Shown piece after piece: positions 1 through 8,267 of a stretch of 45,240 nucleotides of DNA. The stretch covers positions 1-45,240 of the forward strand of contig URBQ01000021.1 of NCBI GenBank assembly GCA_900546115.1. Reading direction: 5' to 3'. The notes beneath the pieces are model-generated. The model ran no database searches. It saw only the letters and a list, made by a program, of their open reading frames with translations, and was not told the origin of the DNA. This DNA is from an uncultured Collinsella sp. Its GTDB lineage: Bacteria; Actinomycetota; Coriobacteriia; Coriobacteriales; Coriobacteriaceae. The stretch's first letter is position 1. Each line of letters starts with the position of its first letter. The position numbers and the translations under genes are program-made.

Positions 1-51
1 CGAGGACGTTCTGAAAAGCAACACCAGGGCGGGCCCGAACGAGAACACCGA

Positions 52-1080
52 CTACAGGTCGATGTGCGATTCCTTGATCGGGAACGGCTCCGCGAAGTGA
101 CAGGCGCAGCAGTGACCCGGTGCGACTTCCTTAAACTCGGGAAGCTTCTCGGAGCAGATGCCCTGCGCGATCGGGCAGCGCGTGTGGAAACGGCAACCGG
201 TCGGCGGATCCAGCGGCGACGGCGGATCGCCAGCGAGAATGATGCGCTTGCGGGTCTTCTGGATATCCGGATCGGGCACCGGCACGGCAGACAGCAGCGA
301 CTGCGTGTACGGGTGGTGCGGCTCACTGTAGAGCGTCTTCCAGTCCGAAACCTCGACCATCTTACCCAGATACATAACGGCAACGCGATCGGAGATGTGC
401 TGCACGACGGACAGGTCGTGGGCAATGAAGAGATAGGCCGTACCGAACTTGTCCTGAAGTTCCTTGAGCAGGTTCAGAACCTGGGCCTGAATGGAAACAT
501 CCAGAGCGGAAACGGGCTCGTCGCAGATGATCAGCTTGGGCTTCAGAGCGAACGCACGGGCGATGCCGACACGCTGACGCTGACCGCCCGAGAACTCGTG
601 CGGATAGCGGTTGATGTGCTCGGGGTTCAGACCGACGACGTCCAGCAGCTCACGGACACGCTCAATGCGCTCCTCCTTGGTGCCCACGCCATGAATAGTC
701 ATGGGCTCGGAGACGATCTCGCCGATGGTCATACGAGGATTGAGCGAAGCATAGGGGTCCTGGAAGATGAACTGCATCTCACGACGCATGTCCTTGATCT
801 CATGCTTGCTCATCTCGGCAACGTCTTTGCCCTGGAAGAACACCTTACCTGCCGTCGGCTTGGTCAGGCGCATGATGGTGCGGCCCGTGGTGGACTTACC
901 GCAACCAGACTCGCCGACCAGGCCAAAGGTCTCGCCCGGATAAATCTCGAACGAAATGTCATTCACAGCAGAGACGACGCGCTTGGAAAAACGCTTGGCG
1001 AACATGCCGGACTCTGCGGGGAACTCCTTAGAAAGATGCTCGACCTTCAGCAGCGGAGTGCGCTCGTTATTGTCTGTCAT
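52..1080 (-). CDS. oppF: Oligopeptide ABC transporter ATP-binding protein OppF
   Basis: 342 aa cytoplasmic ATPase that would power peptide import with OppD. It carries Walker A GESGCGKST at residues 56-64, the Q-loop in FIFQDP (Gln107), signature FSGGQ at 163-167, Walker B LIICDE at 183-188 and the H-loop His221. The C-terminal oligopeptide/HPY extension has Cys296, Cys302 and Cys309 plus a Cys cluster at 324-327. In the DppD/OppD/OppF family such cysteines can hold a [4Fe-4S] cluster. The ATG directly abuts the oppD stop (0 nt), so translation is probably coupled, and it is the last gene of oppABCDF. The exact substrate (peptides versus another solute) cannot be read from the ATPase. Positions 1-51 beyond the stop show nothing I can identify. 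Confidence 0.93.
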   Translation of the reverse strand: MTDNNERTPLLKVEHLSKEFPAESGMFAKRFSKRVVSAVNDISFEIYPGETFGLVGESGCGKSTTGRTIMRLTKPTAGKVFFQGKDVAEMSKHEIKDMRREMQFIFQDPYASLNPRMTIGEIVSEPMTIHGVGTKEERIERVRELLDVVGLNPEHINRYPHEFSGGQRQRVGIARAFALKPKLIICDEPVSALDVSIQAQVLNLLKELQDKFGTAYLFIAHDLSVVQHISDRVAVMYLGKMVEVSDWKTLYSEPHHPYTQSLLSAVPVPDPDIQKTRKRIILAGDPPSPLDPPTGCRFHTRCPIAQGICSEKLPEFKEVAPGHCCACHFAEPFPIKESHIDL

Positions 1081-2172
1081 TTACGCCTCGCCTCCCTTCT
1101 TGGATTCCTTGCGCGTGCGGGACGTCTCAGGGGCGTTCTTGAGGAACTCGGGGTCACCGGAATAATGGCACGCAGAATAGTGGCCGGACTCGGTGACAAC
1201 GCGCTCGGGGCGCTGCTTGCGGCACTTGTCCGTCGCATAGGGGCAGCGAGGAGAGAAGACGCAGCCCTCGGGCAGGTTCATGAGCGAAGGCGGGTTGCCG
1301 TGAATCGGCGTCAGCGGCTTCTTCTCATCGATGGCCTGCTCCGGGATGGAGCGAATAAGACCCCAGGTGTAGGGATGGCGGCTCTCGTAGAAGATTTCCT
1401 CAGCAGTACCGAACTCGACGGGACGGCCGGCGTACATAACCATAATCTTATCGGCCATATCGGCGACGACGCCCAGGTCATGGGTAATCATAATAATGGC
1501 GTTGCCGTTCTTCTCCTGCATCTCCTGCATGAGCTCGATAATCTGAGCCTGAATGGTAACATCCAGAGCCGTCGTGGGCTCGTCGGCAATCAGGATATCG
1601 GGATCGCAGGCAAGAGCCATAGCGATCATGACGCGCTGACGCATACCGCCGGAGAACTGGTGCGGATACTCATTGACGCGCTTCTCGGGCTCGGGGATAC
1701 CCACGAGGTCCAAAAGCTCGGTGGCGCGCTTGAGCGCCTCCTGCTTGGAGTAGCCACGGTGCAGACGAAGGCCCTCGCCCACCTGCTTGCCGATCTTATA
1801 GACCGGGTTCAAGGAGGTCATAGGATCCTGGAAAATCATCGCGATATCGTTACCGCGAATGTGCTGCATCTCTTCCTCGGTCATCTCGAGGATAGAACGA
1901 CCGCGATAGCGAACGTCGCCGCCCTCAATCTTTCCCGGAGGCATCGAGATAAGACCCATGATGGTCATGGCGGTCACGGACTTACCGGAGCCGGACTCAC
2001 CGACGACACCGAGGGTCTCGCCACGATCGAGCGTGTAGGAGACACCGTCGACAGCGCGAACAACGCCATCTTCGGTGTGGAAATACATCTTAAGGTCATC
2101 GACCTCGAGCAGATGCTGGCCCTCGGGAACCGGCTGGTCCTTCAGGTCCACATAGTTCTTGTTCTTCTTCAT
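1081..2172 (-). CDS. oppD: Oligopeptide ABC transporter ATP-binding protein OppD
   Basis: 363 aa ATPase subunit. Walker A GESGSGKSV lies at residues 58-66; the signature is FSGGMRQRV, and Walker B with D-loop reads LIADEPTTALD. The C-terminal oligopeptide/HPY region CVFSPRCPYATDKC keeps the spaced cysteines of the family. Length is normal for OppD/DppD. It lies 2 nt after oppC and abuts oppF, as expected for a five-gene Opp operon transcribed leftward. OppD and OppF form the nucleotide-binding heterodimer under the OppB/OppC membrane pair. Confidence 0.93.
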   Translation of the reverse strand: MKKNKNYVDLKDQPVPEGQHLLEVDDLKMYFHTEDGVVRAVDGVSYTLDRGETLGVVGESGSGKSVTAMTIMGLISMPPGKIEGGDVRYRGRSILEMTEEEMQHIRGNDIAMIFQDPMTSLNPVYKIGKQVGEGLRLHRGYSKQEALKRATELLDLVGIPEPEKRVNEYPHQFSGGMRQRVMIAMALACDPDILIADEPTTALDVTIQAQIIELMQEMQEKNGNAIIMITHDLGVVADMADKIMVMYAGRPVEFGTAEEIFYESRHPYTWGLIRSIPEQAIDEKKPLTPIHGNPPSLMNLPEGCVFSPRCPYATDKCRKQRPERVVTESGHYSACHYSGDPEFLKNAPETSRTRKESKKGGEA

Positions 2173-2174
2173 CC

Positions 2175-3110
2175 TTATGCGTCCTTCATCTTGACGTCGA
2201 GGGCGTCGCGCAAACCGTCACCCAGCAGGGTGAAGGCGAGCACCGTCGAGAGAATTGCCAGACCGGGCATGATCATCATCCAGGGAGCAGTCAGAAGATA
2301 CTGCTGACCGTCCTGAATCATGGAGCCCCACGAAGGCGTAGGCGGAATAACGCCCATGCCGAGGAAGGACAGAGCGGACTCGGTCAGAATAGCGCCGCCG
2401 ATGTTCATGGTCGCGTAGACCACGATGGAAGCAACGGAGTTCGGGAAGATATGGCGCATAACGATACGGGCATCGGATGCACCCATGGCACGGGCGGCGT
2501 CAACATAGTCGTTCTCTTTGACCGTGAGGATCGCGGATCTAAAGACGCGCGCAATCGAAGGCCAGCCGAGAATACCGATGGCGATGAAAACATTTTGAAG
2601 ACCACGGCCGATAACGGCGATCATGGCGACGACGAACAGCACGTACGGGAACGCCAGGAAGATGTCCGCGCAGCGCATGATAATCGTATCCCAGATGCCG
2701 CCATAGAAACCGGCAAGGGCGCCCATGACCAGACCGATCACCGTGGAGATGGCGGTGGCCATAATACCGACGGAAAGCGAAACACGTGCACCGTAGATAA
2801 CACGAACGAGAATGTCGCGGCCAAGGGCGTCGGTGCCAAACGGGTGCTCGGCACACGGAGCCAGCAGCGACGTCTCGGCCATGGTGGTCGAGTCGGAAGC
2901 CGTCGGCGAACCGAGCCAGGGCTTAGCCCACAGATCTGCGGTCAGGGCAACCAAAACGACGACGATGATCCAGCAGACACCGATAACGGCGAGCTTGTTC
3001 TTGCGAAGACGCTTAAAAGCGTCGCCCCACAGCGTGCGGGACTTGGCGGGAGCAGATGCGGCCTTGGTGGCGGTAGCCTGCTCCTGAGACTGAGAATCAG
3101 TTTCCTGCAT
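2175..3110 (-). CDS. oppC: Oligopeptide ABC transporter permease OppC
   Basis: 311 aa inner-membrane permease of the BPD_transp_1 type. It has a cytoplasmic N-terminal tail, a first membrane segment around residues 40-60, an extracytoplasmic loop with the family motif FGTDALGRDILVR, and five further hydrophobic segments. The EAA-type coupling loop is DAARAMGASDARIVMRHIFPN. The ATG is preceded by GGGAGG at a suitable distance. It sits 14 nt downstream of oppB and 2 nt upstream of oppD. OppB and OppC would form the transmembrane channel for imported peptides. Confidence 0.92.
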   Translation of the reverse strand: MQETDSQSQEQATATKAASAPAKSRTLWGDAFKRLRKNKLAVIGVCWIIVVVLVALTADLWAKPWLGSPTASDSTTMAETSLLAPCAEHPFGTDALGRDILVRVIYGARVSLSVGIMATAISTVIGLVMGALAGFYGGIWDTIIMRCADIFLAFPYVLFVVAMIAVIGRGLQNVFIAIGILGWPSIARVFRSAILTVKENDYVDAARAMGASDARIVMRHIFPNSVASIVVYATMNIGGAILTESALSFLGMGVIPPTPSWGSMIQDGQQYLLTAPWMMIMPGLAILSTVLAFTLLGDGLRDALDVKMKDA

Positions 3111-3124
3111 GAGACGTACCTCCC

Positions 3125-4162
3125 TTAGGCCTTATCCGACGGACCGCCAAGGCGGATGCGCGGGTCGAGGAATGCATAGCTAATGTCGACGAGCAGGTTG
3201 ATCACCATGACGACGACGACGATGAGCGTAACGCCGCCCATAACGATGGGCCAGTCACGCATGCTAATGGCGCGATAGACCTCATAGCCGATACCGGGCC
3301 AGTTAAAGACCGTTTCGGTCAGGATGGCACCCGAAAGCATGCCGCCAAAGTCGACACCAATATAGGTAACGACGGGGATGAGTGCATTCTTAAGCGCATG
3401 CTTGATGATGATCGCGCGATTGGAGAGACCCTTGGCCTTTGCCGTACGAATGTAATCTTGGTTCATGACGTCAAGCAGCTGCGAACGCATAATGCGGGCA
3501 GCATAAGCGGTCGAAACCGAAGCCAGCGTAATGGTCGGAAGCACATAGTGCATCCAATCCTGATACTGAGAGCTGGAACCGCCGGCACCCGAAATCGGCA
3601 TGGAGAATGCGCCGCCGGTGACATCCTTAAGGATGACGCCGAAGAACAGCTGCAGCAGCATGCCGAGCCAGAAGGCGGGAACGGCAACGAGGATCGACGT
3701 GGTCAGCGTTACCAAAATATCCCAGAAGGAATAACGCTTTACCGCCGAAATGATACCCGCACCGATACCCATGATCGCCTCGAGCACGATGGCGCACGCG
3801 GCGAGTTTGACCGTATACGGATACTTCTGGGCAAAGATTTCCGTAACCGGCAGCTTGCGCTGGTACGAATTACCCAGATCGCCATGAAGCAGACCGTTCA
3901 TGTAATACAGATAACGGTCTACAAGCGACGTCTGAACGGGATCGCCGTTCTCGTCAAGGATCGCGTTACCGTCCTCGTCCGTCTGGACCAGGTGATAGCG
4001 TACGCGAAGCTGAAGCTCTACCTCGGGGGACAGAGCCTTGTCTCCACCGATCAGCTTGATCGGATCTCCCGGCACGATATTCTGGAGGGCGAACAGAATC
4101 AGCGTGACGCCCAAAAACACCGGGATGAACTGAAGCACACGTTTAACGATGTACTTACCCAT
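3125..4162 (-). CDS. oppB: Oligopeptide ABC transporter permease OppB
   Basis: 345 aa permease with the conserved N-terminus MGKYIVKRVLQFIPVFLGVT, first membrane segment about residues 9-28, then a large periplasmic loop and five more hydrophobic segments. The coupling loop reads YIRTAKAKGLSNRAIIIKHALKN, the EAA motif of this family. An AGGGGAG ribosome binding site lies 4-5 nt before the ATG. The loop between membrane segments 1 and 2 is long and rich in acidic residues (about 45-85). It follows oppA after 156 nt that contain a stem-loop, so its expression may be lower than that of oppA. Confidence 0.92.
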   Translation of the reverse strand: MGKYIVKRVLQFIPVFLGVTLILFALQNIVPGDPIKLIGGDKALSPEVELQLRVRYHLVQTDEDGNAILDENGDPVQTSLVDRYLYYMNGLLHGDLGNSYQRKLPVTEIFAQKYPYTVKLAACAIVLEAIMGIGAGIISAVKRYSFWDILVTLTTSILVAVPAFWLGMLLQLFFGVILKDVTGGAFSMPISGAGGSSSQYQDWMHYVLPTITLASVSTAYAARIMRSQLLDVMNQDYIRTAKAKGLSNRAIIIKHALKNALIPVVTYIGVDFGGMLSGAILTETVFNWPGIGYEVYRAISMRDWPIVMGGVTLIVVVVMVINLLVDISYAFLDPRIRLGGPSDKA

Positions 4163-4193
4163 ACCACTCCCCTATCTAGGGATTAACCTAAAT

Positions 4194-4221
4194 GGGATGC
4201 CGATCGCCAGACCGGCATCCC
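4194..4221 (-). terminator. Stem-loop between oppA and oppB (attenuating hairpin)
   Basis: Perfect 9-bp inverted repeat GGGATGCCG / CGGCATCCC (4194-4202 and 4213-4221) with a 10-nt loop. On the transcribed strand it is followed by a short ATTTA stretch, so it is at most a weak intrinsic terminator. Its position after the binding-protein gene suits partial termination or 3'-end protection of oppA mRNA. It lies outside all coding regions. The function is inferred. Confidence 0.55.
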
Positions 4222-4318
4222 AAAATTACCATCAGCCAGTTTACCCCAGGTTAGGGGGAACTGTATGTTTCCCATGAGGTCTACGTAAATACTTGACCCT
4301 CACGGAAGCTGCAAACTC

Positions 4319-5995
4319 TTAGGCGAGCTCAGCGGTACCCAGCTCGGCGTGCTTCTGCGGATCAACGTAGAGGTACTTGACGCGGTCGGAGCCAGCGATG
4401 GTGTGCGTGTAGAACATCACCGGGATGACCGGGCAGTCGGCGGCGACCATGGCGTCGGCCTCCTGCATCTTGGCGATACGCTCGTCGTCGTCAACCGTGG
4501 CACGGGCCTCGTCAACCTTGGCGTCAAAGTCGGGGTTGCTGTAACCGGAGCGGTTGTCGCCACCCAGGGAGTCGGAGTGGAACAGCGGATACAGGAAGTT
4601 GTCCATGATCGGGTAATCGGCGATCCAGCCCAGACGGCCGAACTGATAGTTGAAGTTCTGATACTGCTCGAGCAGGGCAGACCACTCAGGGGTATCGGAG
4701 ACGGCGGTGACGCCCACCTTGGCGAGGTCGCCGATGATGGACTCCATGATCTCCTTGTGGCCGCCGTCCTGGTTGTAGGACAGGGTCACATTGATGCCAC
4801 GATCGCCGTTAGCGCCAGCGGGAGCGACCTTGTCGAGGTACTCGTTAGCCTTGTCGACGTCGTAGGCGCAGAACTCCCATGCGCCCTCCTTGTAGCCGGC
4901 GATTCCCGGAGGAACGATGCCGTCAGCGGGGGTACGGGTGCCCTTGAAGATGGTCTTGCAGATGGCCTCACGGTTGATAGCCAGGGAGATGCCCCTACGC
5001 AGGTCAGCGTTGTTGAACGGCTCGGCCGTGGTGTTGCAGGTCAGGTAGTAGGTGGAAGGCTCGGCGCCGAGCAGCATGCGCTCGCCGTCGCCCATGGTGT
5101 AGCCGTCCTTGGACACGCCGCGATCCTTCTTGGCGGCGTCGATCTGAGCAACGGGAACGTCGCAGATATCGAGGTTACCGGCCTGGAACTCCTTGTAGGC
5201 GGTCTCCACGTCCTTGATGACCTGGAAGTGGATGCCATCGATCTTGGCCTTGTCGCCATAGTAATCGTCGAACTTCTTGAGGTTGATCTCCTGACCATCC
5301 TCCCACTTGCCGTCCATCATGAACGGGCCGTTACCGATCGGGGCAAGGTAGAAGCTCTTAACATCGGACTCGGCGCACTCGGGAACCGGGGACAGAGCCG
5401 GGTGAGAGGCGACGAAGGGGAAGTCGGCGTAAGCGGAAGACAGCTTAACGACGAGGGTCTCATCGTCGGGGCAAGTAACACCGCTGAGCTCGGTAGCGTT
5501 ACCGGCAAGCAGATCGTCATAGCCCTCGACCATGGAAAGGTGATAGGAGACCTCGGAAGGACCGTACTCGGTAGCGATGGCCGACTTGGTGTTGACCAGA
5601 CGCTCCCAAGCGAGCTTGAAGGACTTGGAGGTAACGTCGTCACCGTTGTGGAACTTGGCCTTCTTGATCTTGAAGGTGAACTCGGTGGCGTCGTCGTTGG
5701 CCTCGAAGGACTCGCAAGCCAGCGGGACGATCTTGCCCTTCTCGGCGTCGTAAGAGGTCAGAGCATCGAACAGCTGGTACTCGACCTGAGTGCCCTGATC
5801 CTCCTGGACGTTGTAGGGGTCGATGCAGACCGGGTTGTTGATGTAGAAGTTCAGCGTCGAACCGGACTCAGAACCGGAAGCGTCGCCGCCCTTCTTGCCG
5901 CATGCGGCAAGAAAAGCCATGGAGCTCGCAGCAAGGGTACCGCCGACAAAGGCGCGACGACCCATAACGGGCTGGTGGAACATAGAATCAGCCAT
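4319..5995 (-). CDS. oppA: Oligopeptide-binding lipoprotein OppA (SBP_bac_5 family)
   Basis: 558 aa extracellular solute-binding lipoprotein, first gene of the oppABCDF operon. The N-terminus has twin arginines at 13-14 (GRRAFVGG), a hydrophobic stretch and lipobox LAAC with the lipid-bearing Cys32, so it may use the Tat route. The mature part follows the SBP_bac_5 fold, including the stretch around DLRRGISLAINREAICK and the C-terminal GWIADYPIMDNFL region typical of OppA/DppA. The start is supported by AAGGAGG about 5 nt upstream. Peptides are the likely ligand but specificity cannot be derived from sequence alone. The hairpin at 4194-4221 separates it from the permease genes. Confidence 0.92.
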   Translation of the reverse strand: MADSMFHQPVMGRRAFVGGTLAASSMAFLAACGKKGGDASGSESGSTLNFYINNPVCIDPYNVQEDQGTQVEYQLFDALTSYDAEKGKIVPLACESFEANDDATEFTFKIKKAKFHNGDDVTSKSFKLAWERLVNTKSAIATEYGPSEVSYHLSMVEGYDDLLAGNATELSGVTCPDDETLVVKLSSAYADFPFVASHPALSPVPECAESDVKSFYLAPIGNGPFMMDGKWEDGQEINLKKFDDYYGDKAKIDGIHFQVIKDVETAYKEFQAGNLDICDVPVAQIDAAKKDRGVSKDGYTMGDGERMLLGAEPSTYYLTCNTTAEPFNNADLRRGISLAINREAICKTIFKGTRTPADGIVPPGIAGYKEGAWEFCAYDVDKANEYLDKVAPAGANGDRGINVTLSYNQDGGHKEIMESIIGDLAKVGVTAVSDTPEWSALLEQYQNFNYQFGRLGWIADYPIMDNFLYPLFHSDSLGGDNRSGYSNPDFDAKVDEARATVDDDERIAKMQEADAMVAADCPVIPVMFYTHTIAGSDRVKYLYVDPQKHAELGTAELA

Positions 5996-6236
5996 GCCAT
6001 CCTCCTTATGAGATAGGACAAAGAAATGTTCAGTCGGACATATGTCGAGACAATCCGATCCGAACCATCAAAACGCCGCCCGCTGCTATGGCTGGTTATG
6101 CACAACAGACCAACGTTTTGCAATACAGTAGCGCATTTTATGCACGATTTGGGGCTAATTCCGGTTAACGGTCGAGAATTTCTTTAGTTGGGCGAAGTAT
6201 GTGGGGATATTTTGACTCTGTTACAAGTCTGTAAAC
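5996..6236 (-). promoter_or_regulatory. oppA upstream region, promoter not resolved
   Basis: About 240 nt, AT-richer than the coding sequence, lie between oppA and the secG terminator and must hold the oppA promoter. A TTGCAA...CATAAC pair on the minus strand with 17-nt spacing overlaps an AACGTT core at 6111-6120, but the -10 is poor and I would not rely on it. No clear operator or riboswitch was seen. Confidence 0.3.
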
Positions 6237-6268
6237 AAAAAGGGCCCCGCACATGCGGGACCCTTTAC
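6237..6268 (-). terminator. Rho-independent terminator downstream of secG
   Basis: On the transcribed strand the hairpin AAGGGTCCCGC - atgt - GCGGGGCCCTT is followed by a T-rich run (TTTGTTT). It lies 20 nt after the secG stop and ends that transcript before the opp operon. Confidence 0.85.
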
Positions 6269-6288
6269 AAACGTATATACGCCGATGC

Positions 6289-6543
6289 TTAGTAGCCGAC
6301 GATACCCTGCGGGAAGAAGAACATGCACAGAACGACACACACGGCAAAAACGACGGCCATAATTACCGTCAGGCGATCGAGGTTCTGCTCCATGACGCCC
6401 GTGGCAGAGCTGGAGTTATACAGCGAGCTAGCGATCATATCCGAAACGCCGGTGCCCTTACCGGAATGCATCAGAACGAGAATCGTCAGCGCCACGGCAG
6501 AAACAGCCCAAACGACAAACAGAAGAATCTGGAACGGACCCAT
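6289..6543 (-). CDS. secG: Preprotein translocase subunit SecG
   Basis: 84 aa membrane protein with two hydrophobic segments (about residues 4-23 and 58-77). The SecG hallmark between them reads VLMHSGKGTGVSDM followed by an SSS stretch, and a polar region precedes the second helix. SecG is an accessory subunit of the SecYEG channel. Length fits the family (70-85 aa). An AAGGAG ribosome binding site precedes the ATG. It lies downstream of the glycolytic cluster, as in many actinobacteria and firmicutes, but here the gpmI terminator separates it, so it probably has its own promoter in 6544-6600. Confidence 0.92.
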   Translation of the reverse strand: MGPFQILLFVVWAVSAVALTILVLMHSGKGTGVSDMIASSLYNSSSATGVMEQNLDRLTVIMAVVFAVCVVLCMFFFPQGIVGY

Positions 6544-6609
6544 AGATAAGCTCCTTAATAGAACAACTCAAACTCCAGTACTGTACCACAACCTTCAACA
6601 CTCCCCCAC

Positions 6610-6640
6610 CTGCCATTTAGGGACGGGGTAGAAATGGCAG
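6610..6640. repeat. REP-like palindrome between gpmI and secG
   Basis: Perfect 9-bp inverted repeat CTGCCATTT / AAATGGCAG (6610-6618, 6632-6640) around the G-rich centre agggacggggtag. It is not followed by a T-run and lies beyond the gpmI terminator, so it is not a simple terminator. The shape recalls REP elements mobilised by Y1-type transposases. I see only this one copy in the window. Confidence 0.4.
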
Positions 6641-6648
6641 AAATACCA

Positions 6649-6683
6649 AAAAAGGGGGTCGTCCGGTTGTGGACAACCCCCTT
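6649..6683 (-). terminator. Rho-independent terminator downstream of gpmI
   Basis: The transcribed strand forms AAGGGGGTTGTCC - acaacc - GGACGACCCCCTT (one mismatch) followed by six T residues. It lies 26 nt after the gpmI stop codon. Confidence 0.88.
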
Positions 6684-6708
6684 ACTAGAAAACGGTATTT
6701 GTTTTCTA

Positions 6709-8262
6709 TTAGGCCTCGGTGGCGAGCACGCGACCCGTCATCTCGGCGGAAGGCTCAATACCAGCCATGGTGAGCATGGTCGGAGCGATATCCGAAAGAC
6801 GGCCGTCCTCGATACCGGTGAGCTTGGCCTTATCATCAACGATGATGAACGGCACGCGGTTGGTGGTGTGAGCCGTAAACGGATGCTTGGAACCGTCGGA
6901 AGCAACGTCAAACATGTGATCGGCGTTGCCATGGTCGGCGGTAATCAGCGCAAAGCCACCCTTGGCGAGAATCGCCGGGACAACCTTGGACAAAGCATCG
7001 TCAACAGCCTCGACGGCCTTAACGGCGGCGTCGAAGACACCGGTGTGACCAACCATGTCGCAGTTCGCGAAGTTCACGATGTAGAAATCAGCGCGATCCT
7101 CGTTGATTGCGGCGACGAGCTTCTCGGTAACCTCGGGAGCGCTCATCTCGGGCTGCAGATCGTAGGTAGCGACCTTGGGAGAAGCGACGAGCACGCGCTC
7201 CTCGCCCTCCTTGGGCTCCTCGATGCCGCCGTTGAGGAAGAACGTCACGTGGGCGTACTTCTCGGTCTCGGCGGTGTGCAGCTGCTTCAGGCCATTGGCG
7301 GCGATAACGTCGGCCAGGACGTTCTCGGGGAACGTCTTGGGGAAGGCGACCTCGACGTCAAACGTCGGATCGTACTCGGTCATCGTCACAAAGTGCGAAA
7401 GCTTGATCTGCTCGCGCTCGAAGCCGTCGAACTCCTTGTCCGTGAACACGCGGGTCATCTGACGAGCGCGGTCGGGACGGAAGTTGAAGAAGATGGCCGC
7501 GTCGCCCTCGTGGATGCCCTCGTTGTGGGCAGCGAAGGGCTCGACGAACTCATCGCCGCGCGGATCCTTCTCGTAGTAGGCCTTGATACCGGCCACGGGG
7601 TCGGTATCGGCATCGGACGCGTTGACCATGACATCGTAGGCACGCTGGATGCGCTCCCAACGGTTATCGCGGTCCATGGCCCAATAACGGCCCGAAACGG
7701 TGGCAACGCGAGCGTCGCAACCGGTCTCCTCGGAGATCTTAGCCAGGAAGGCGCAGAACTCGCTCATGTAGCCAGCACCGGACTGCGGGTCAACGTCGCG
7801 GCCATCCATGAAGGCGTGGACGCGAACGGTCTTGACGCCATGCTGGGCAGCCATCTTGACCAGGGCCTCGACATGGTTCATGTGAGAATGAACGCCGCCG
7901 GGGCTCATAAGGCCCATGAGGTGCAGGGTCTTGCCTTCGGCCTTGACATCGTCCATAGCCTTAACGAAGACCTCGTTCTTGGCGATGGAGCCGTCCTTGA
8001 TAGCGTTATTGATGCGCGAAAGCTCCTGGAACACGATGCGGCCGGCACCGATGTTGAGGTGGCCTACCTCGGAGTTTCCCATCTGACCGTCGGGAAGGCC
8101 CACGTCCTCGCCCGAAGCGCCGAGTGTGGTGTGGGGATACTTCTCGTACAGGCTATCAAGGAAGGGCGTCTTGGCAGCGGCGACGGCGTTCTCGCCATCG
8201 GCCGGAGCCAAACCACACCCGTCCATGATGATCAGGAGTGCAGGAAGATGACGCTGTGCCAT
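6709..8262 (-). CDS. gpmI: 2,3-bisphosphoglycerate-independent phosphoglycerate mutase
   Basis: 517 aa, the usual length for the Mn-dependent, cofactor-independent mutase that interconverts 3- and 2-phosphoglycerate in glycolysis. Asp14 in the N-terminal MDG motif and Ser64 in PDGQMGNSEVGHLN are the metal ligand and the phosphorylated serine. The substrate-binding domain follows, and the C-terminal ITADHGNAD motif supplies further metal ligands. It starts 5 nt after the tpiA stop and is the last gene of the pgk-tpiA-gpmI transcript, with a strong terminator behind it. Enolase, the next enzyme, is not in the window. Confidence 0.96.
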   Translation of the reverse strand: MAQRHLPALLIIMDGCGLAPADGENAVAAAKTPFLDSLYEKYPHTTLGASGEDVGLPDGQMGNSEVGHLNIGAGRIVFQELSRINNAIKDGSIAKNEVFVKAMDDVKAEGKTLHLMGLMSPGGVHSHMNHVEALVKMAAQHGVKTVRVHAFMDGRDVDPQSGAGYMSEFCAFLAKISEETGCDARVATVSGRYWAMDRDNRWERIQRAYDVMVNASDADTDPVAGIKAYYEKDPRGDEFVEPFAAHNEGIHEGDAAIFFNFRPDRARQMTRVFTDKEFDGFEREQIKLSHFVTMTEYDPTFDVEVAFPKTFPENVLADVIAANGLKQLHTAETEKYAHVTFFLNGGIEEPKEGEERVLVASPKVATYDLQPEMSAPEVTEKLVAAINEDRADFYIVNFANCDMVGHTGVFDAAVKAVEAVDDALSKVVPAILAKGGFALITADHGNADHMFDVASDGSKHPFTAHTTNRVPFIIVDDKAKLTGIEDGRLSDIAPTMLTMAGIEPSAEMTGRVLATEA

Positions 8263-8267
8263 ATGTC

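Noticed and set aside
64..2307. Long plus-strand frame opposite oppF and oppD
   Set aside because: Shadow of two genes with clear Walker motifs on the minus strand; it crosses both gene boundaries and has no ribosome binding site.
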